A stretch of 64,000 nt of DNA from Neisseria animaloris (GTDB lineage Bacteria > Pseudomonadota > Gammaproteobacteria > Burkholderiales > Neisseriaceae): contig NZ_LR134440.1 in the NCBI RefSeq assembly GCF_900637855.1, positions 1,488,001 to 1,552,000 of the forward strand. Direction: 5' to 3'. This document shows positions 60,480 through 64,000 of the stretch, piece by piece; the stretch's first letter is position 1, and each line of letters opens with the position of its first letter. The position numbers and the translations under genes were made by a program. The notes under the pieces were generated by a model. That model was not told the origin of the DNA, did no database searches, and saw only the letters and a list, made by a program, of their open reading frames with translations.

Positions 60480-61934
60480 ATGTTGAAATATCTTTTTATC
60501 ATATCATCGATTGGTGTGTTTGCTCCTGCTTTTGCTAATGAGCCGCCTCCTCAAGTTTTGCCTACTGTAGAAACCCCGTTTTTTGATGATCCTTTGAAAA
60601 TAGAGGCAAAACCTAAACCGAAAAAACCTGAGGTTGCTCCCGCCGTAGATGCCTTACCTGAAAAACAGACGGAATCGGTAGAGCTGAACGAAGATGATTT
60701 GCGTCAGAATCCCGAGTTGGCTGCCCAATTAATCGAGCGTGCAATGCGTAGCCAAAACTGGCCGTTGTTGGCAGATCTGTTGTCCCTTTACCGCACGATA
60801 CCCGAGCATGATGTGATTTTGTATGACTATGCATCGGGCGCGCTTTTGCGTTCTCAGAAAAAGCATGCCCAGGCAATTGCGGCTTACCGCCGTATTATTT
60901 CTGCCCATCCCGAATTGAGCTATGTACGTTTGGATTTGGCGGGTATGCTATATGAAAACAAACAGTATCAGGCGGCAAAAGATCAGTTTGAGCGTGTCAA
61001 GGCTGACAATATCGACGCGAATGCCCGCATGCTGGCCGATGCTTATCTTGAGCGTATTCAGAAGCAGGCCGGTTGGCAGTTTAATGCCGGGGTACAGTAT
61101 GAGCGCAACGACAATGTGAACAATGCTTCTTCTGTTAAATATATTGAAATAGGCGGCAGACGGTTTGTGCGTGATGAGGATTCACTGCCGAAGCGTGCTA
61201 ACGGCCTGCAATACAATTTTTCTGTAGAGCGCGATTGGAATCTGACCGGTAACCATTATGCAACTACCGAAGCATCGGTAGACGGCACTTGGTATTGGGA
61301 TAACAAAGACTACAGCGAGGAAAGCGTGCGTGTGAGTGCGGGCTATAAGAACCAGAATATCCGCCGCTGGGCTTCGTTTAAACCTTTCGTAGGTTATAAC
61401 CGTTTAGGCGGCGAATCTTACAGCCGCAATTTCGGTGCGACTGCTGAATACGGCGGTTGGGTAAATGACAATTGGCAACTGATTGGTTCTGCCGTACACA
61501 TGCAGCGGCGCTATGCCCGAGATTACCATGCCAAACGTTACAACGGCCATCTGAACAGTGCTTCGTTTACTGCCGCGTGGTTGCCGACAGCCGGGTTGAT
61601 GATTTACGGTGGTGTTGATTACAGCCGTGAGCATACGGTTGAAAAAATTGAATCGTCAGACCGTAAAGGCGGACGTGTGGGTGTGATAAAAGAGTGGAAC
61701 AACGGTTTGAGTACCCGTGCGAATTTGCGCTATGCTGTGCGTGATTTTGACGAACCGAGTATCCGGCGCGATAAGGAATATCAGGCCAACGTTGCTTTGT
61801 GGCATCGTAGTGTACATCTTTACGGCATTACGCCCAAGCTGAATTTCCGCTACCTGAAAATCGACAGTAATATTCCTGTGTTTTATTCACGCCAAAACAG
61901 ACAATGGTTTATTACCTTGGAAAAAACATTCTAA
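60480..61934 (+). CDS. Surface lipoprotein assembly modifier (Slam)
   Basis: This 484-residue outer-membrane protein moves lipoproteins to the cell surface. After a signal peptide (MLKYLFIISSIGVFAPAFA) and a proline-rich linker comes a TPR-like helical domain (about residues 70-195, with ALLRSQKKHAQAIAAYRRII), then the DUF560 beta barrel from about residue 200, rich in alternating aromatic strands and ending in WFITLEKTF, the terminal Phe needed for barrel insertion. Slam genes often adjoin a cargo lipoprotein such as TbpB or HpuA; none is beside this one. Whether it is Slam1 or another type is not resolved. Confidence 0.92.
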   Translation: MLKYLFIISSIGVFAPAFANEPPPQVLPTVETPFFDDPLKIEAKPKPKKPEVAPAVDALPEKQTESVELNEDDLRQNPELAAQLIERAMRSQNWPLLADLLSLYRTIPEHDVILYDYASGALLRSQKKHAQAIAAYRRIISAHPELSYVRLDLAGMLYENKQYQAAKDQFERVKADNIDANARMLADAYLERIQKQAGWQFNAGVQYERNDNVNNASSVKYIEIGGRRFVRDEDSLPKRANGLQYNFSVERDWNLTGNHYATTEASVDGTWYWDNKDYSEESVRVSAGYKNQNIRRWASFKPFVGYNRLGGESYSRNFGATAEYGGWVNDNWQLIGSAVHMQRRYARDYHAKRYNGHLNSASFTAAWLPTAGLMIYGGVDYSREHTVEKIESSDRKGGRVGVIKEWNNGLSTRANLRYAVRDFDEPSIRRDKEYQANVALWHRSVHLYGITPKLNFRYLKIDSNIPVFYSRQNRQWFITLEKTF

Positions 61935-61960
61935 ACCAGCTGCTTGATTGTTTAGCAAGA

Positions 61961-61992
61961 TCAGGCCGTCTGAAATTTTTCAGACGGCCTGA
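61961..61992. terminator. DUS inverted-repeat terminator after Slam
   Basis: Facing DUS copies extended by TC/GA pairs with a minimal loop, 27 bases after the Slam stop. Confidence 0.85.
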
Positions 61993-62158
61993 TGGTTTGT
62001 AAACCTCAAGATTGAGAATAAGCGGTGTGTGCACAAAAATGCGCAGCGTATGAAGAGTTTGGAAAGATTTCAGTTTCTTGGTACCTTTGCCTCCGTATTC
62101 GGCGACACAGCTTGCAAATCCTGTACAATTCGCGCTTCAGACACACGAAACACCTGAT

Positions 62159-64000
62159 ATGAGAACACCTCCCGTTAATCCTAAAGTTATCGCCACGCTG
62201 CCGATTTTCGTCAGCGTGTTTATTGCCGCTTCGCTGGTTTGGTATTTCAACGTGCCCAAACTGACGACGCCGTTTGTGCTGGGAGTAATCGCGGGCGGTT
62301 TGGTGGATTTGGATAACCGTTTGACAGGCCGTCTGAAAAACATTGTGATTACACTGGTGCTGTTTTCTGTGTCGTCGCTGGGCGCACAGATGACGCATGG
62401 TACGGGCTTGCCTTTTATCTTGATGATGACGGCGTTTACTTTCCTGTTTACTTTAACCGGCGCGGTGGGTTTGCGTTACCGCACCTTTGCTTTCGGCACG
62501 TTGGCAGTGGCGACTTACACCACGCTGTCGTACACGTCGGAGATACCGTGGTTTGTGAGCCCGTTGATGATTTTGTGCGGCACGCTGCTTTACAGCATGA
62601 TGACTTTGTTGCTGCATGTGGTGTTTCCGCACCGACCCGTGCAGGAAAGCGTGGCCGATGCGTATGCCGCTTTAGGCGGTTATTTCGATGCCAAAGCTGC
62701 GTTTTTCGATCCTGATGAAGCCGATTGGTTGGAAAGCCGCCAGATTGATTTGGCCATGAAAAACACCGGTGTGATTGATGCGTTCAACCAATGCCGTATT
62801 GCGCTGTTTTACCGTATGCGCGGGCAGCACCGCCACCCGCGCACCAACCGCATGCTCCGGTATTATTTCGCCGCGCAGGATATTCACGAGCGCATCAGTT
62901 CGGCGCATGTCGATTATCGGGAGTTGGCTGACCGCCTCAAAAACACCGACCTGATTTTCCGCATCAACCGCTTGCTTGAGTTGCAGGGGCAGGCTTGCCG
63001 CGATGTGGCCGAAAGTCTGCGCAGCGGCAAGTCTTACCAATACGGTAAACGGTTGGAGCGAGCCATCCAAGGTTGCCGCCAATCGTTGAAAATTTATGCC
63101 GAAAACCATAACGGTGCGGAAGTCCACACCCTGCAAAGGCTGCTGGAAAATCTGTTCAGCGTCGATTACCAGCTTTCCCATTTGGAGAAAGATGAACATA
63201 ATGCGGCGGGAATGCATTCCGATAAATCCGGCATTGCTGCGATGGAGCGCGGCGGTCTGCGCCATGTATGGAACACGGTACGCAGCCAGATGAATTTCGA
63301 ATCTGCCGTGTTCCGCCATGCCGTGCGCTTATCGATAGTGGTGTTTGCCGCCTGTGCGATTGTCGAAGTGTTCCACCTTGATCTTGGTTACTGGATTCTG
63401 ATGACAGCCCTGTTTGTGTGCCAGCCTAACTATTCCGCTACCAAATCCAGGGTTGTCCAACGTATTGCCGGTACGATACTGGGCGTGGTGGTCGGTTCGT
63501 TGGTGCCGTATTTCACCCCTTCGGTTGAAACCAAACTGTGGATTGTGATTGCCTCTACCACGCTGTTTTTCTTTTTCCGCACCAATAAATACAGCTTTTC
63601 TACTTTTTTCATTACCGTACAGGCGCTGACCAGCCTGTCGCTGGCCGGTATCGACGTATCCGCCGCCTTGTGGCCGCGTTTTACTGATACCGTTATCGGT
63701 ACGGGTATTGCGTGGGCGGCGGTGTCTTATCTGTGGCCCGATTGGCGCTATCTCACCCTCAGCCGCACGGCCGGGCAGTCGGTCAGCCAAAACGGACGTT
63801 ATTTGCGCCATATCCTCGGCCAACTGCAAAACGGCAGCGTCGACGACATGGCTTACCGCAGCGTGCGCCGCCAAGCGCATGAGCGGGCGGCGGCACTCAG
63901 CAGCACGCTTTCCGATATGAGCGGCGAGCCGAAGAAATACGGCGGTAAACTGCAAGACGGTTTCAACCTGCTTAAAACCAGCTATGCTTTAATCGGCTAC
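62159..64000 (+). CDS. YccS/FUSC family inner-membrane protein (truncated by window)
   Basis: The frame opens at 62159 and runs 614 codons to the window edge without a stop. It has the two-block layout of YccS/YhfK proteins: a first cluster of membrane helices (residues about 10-160), a soluble helical part with QIDLAMKNTG and HERISSAHVDY, and a second cluster starting at FRHAVRLSIVVFAACAIVEV followed by GYWILMTALFVCQPNYSATKSRVVQRIAGT, quoted as two adjoining motifs. The FUSC domain resembles aromatic-acid exporters, but the substrate of YccS is unknown. A DUS is translated as GRLKN near residue 57. Confidence 0.9.
   Translation, partial: MRTPPVNPKVIATLPIFVSVFIAASLVWYFNVPKLTTPFVLGVIAGGLVDLDNRLTGRLKNIVITLVLFSVSSLGAQMTHGTGLPFILMMTAFTFLFTLTGAVGLRYRTFAFGTLAVATYTTLSYTSEIPWFVSPLMILCGTLLYSMMTLLLHVVFPHRPVQESVADAYAALGGYFDAKAAFFDPDEADWLESRQIDLAMKNTGVIDAFNQCRIALFYRMRGQHRHPRTNRMLRYYFAAQDIHERISSAHVDYRELADRLKNTDLIFRINRLLELQGQACRDVAESLRSGKSYQYGKRLERAIQGCRQSLKIYAENHNGAEVHTLQRLLENLFSVDYQLSHLEKDEHNAAGMHSDKSGIAAMERGGLRHVWNTVRSQMNFESAVFRHAVRLSIVVFAACAIVEVFHLDLGYWILMTALFVCQPNYSATKSRVVQRIAGTILGVVVGSLVPYFTPSVETKLWIVIASTTLFFFFRTNKYSFSTFFITVQALTSLSLAGIDVSAALWPRFTDTVIGTGIAWAAVSYLWPDWRYLTLSRTAGQSVSQNGRYLRHILGQLQNGSVDDMAYRSVRRQAHERAAALSSTLSDMSGEPKKYGGKLQDGFNLLKTSYALIGY

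Overview
The window is a stretch of core chromosome from a Neisseria-like betaproteobacterium (Neisseriaceae). The evidence is dozens of copies of the neisserial DNA uptake sequence (DUS), a 16S gene of neisserial type, a Correia-type repeat, and gene sets seen together in Neisseria: pilT/pilU, Slam, and comE directly behind an rRNA operon. The DUS is mainly the AGGCCGTCTGAA form, with a minority of ATGCCGTCTGAA, so the source is probably a commensal or animal Neisseria and not meningococcus or gonococcus. I cannot name the species.

Layout. 0-10 kb: a thioredoxin-like protein, mltA, a frameshifted small gene, tsaC, purD, a YigZ protein, etfBA, waaC and a nicotinamidase, mostly on the minus strand. 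Two parS-type palindromes lie 3 kb apart here. 10-24 kb: trmO, folA, a PhnA-like protein, a lipocalin, xseB-ispA, an RNB ribonuclease, murA, udk, truC, a DegV protein and dinG. 23-34 kb: prfB with its programmed frameshift, a LOG protein, pgk, a lipoprotein, rsgA, rnpB, a Ste24-type protease, a candidate small RNA, gapA, a MITE-like repeat, lpxC and ggt. 34-46 kb: an AT-rich divergent gap with two perfect DnaA boxes, then gnd, a 2-hydroxyacid dehydrogenase, an FKBP, mnmE, a dienelactone hydrolase, gltX, a Correia-type element, mutS and argE. 46-53 kb: pilU/pilT, yggS, proC, yggT and dksA. 53-59 kb: a complete rrn operon (16S, tRNA-Ile, tRNA-Ala, 23S, 5S) followed by comE. 59-64 kb: a small membrane protein, a Slam without an adjacent cargo gene, and a YccS-family protein that runs off the end.

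Function. Nearly all genes are housekeeping: glycolysis and pentose phosphate (pgk, gapA, gnd), envelope synthesis and turnover (murA, mltA, lpxC, waaC, ispA), translation and tRNA modification (prfB, gltX, mnmE, tsaC, trmO, truC, rsgA, rnpB, rrn) and DNA maintenance (mutS, dinG, xseB). Competence and pilus functions (pilT, pilU, comE) fit an organism that takes up DUS-tagged DNA. Most genes are single units or short pairs closed by a hairpin of two inverted DUS copies.

I found no prophage, CRISPR array, complete insertion sequence or obvious defence or secretion island. The items most worth a second look are small: the parS pair, the DnaA-box gap, the orphan small-RNA unit, a perfect operator-like palindrome, Correia and MITE insertions next to mutS and lpxC, a decayed small gene, and a DksA lacking three of its four zinc ligands.
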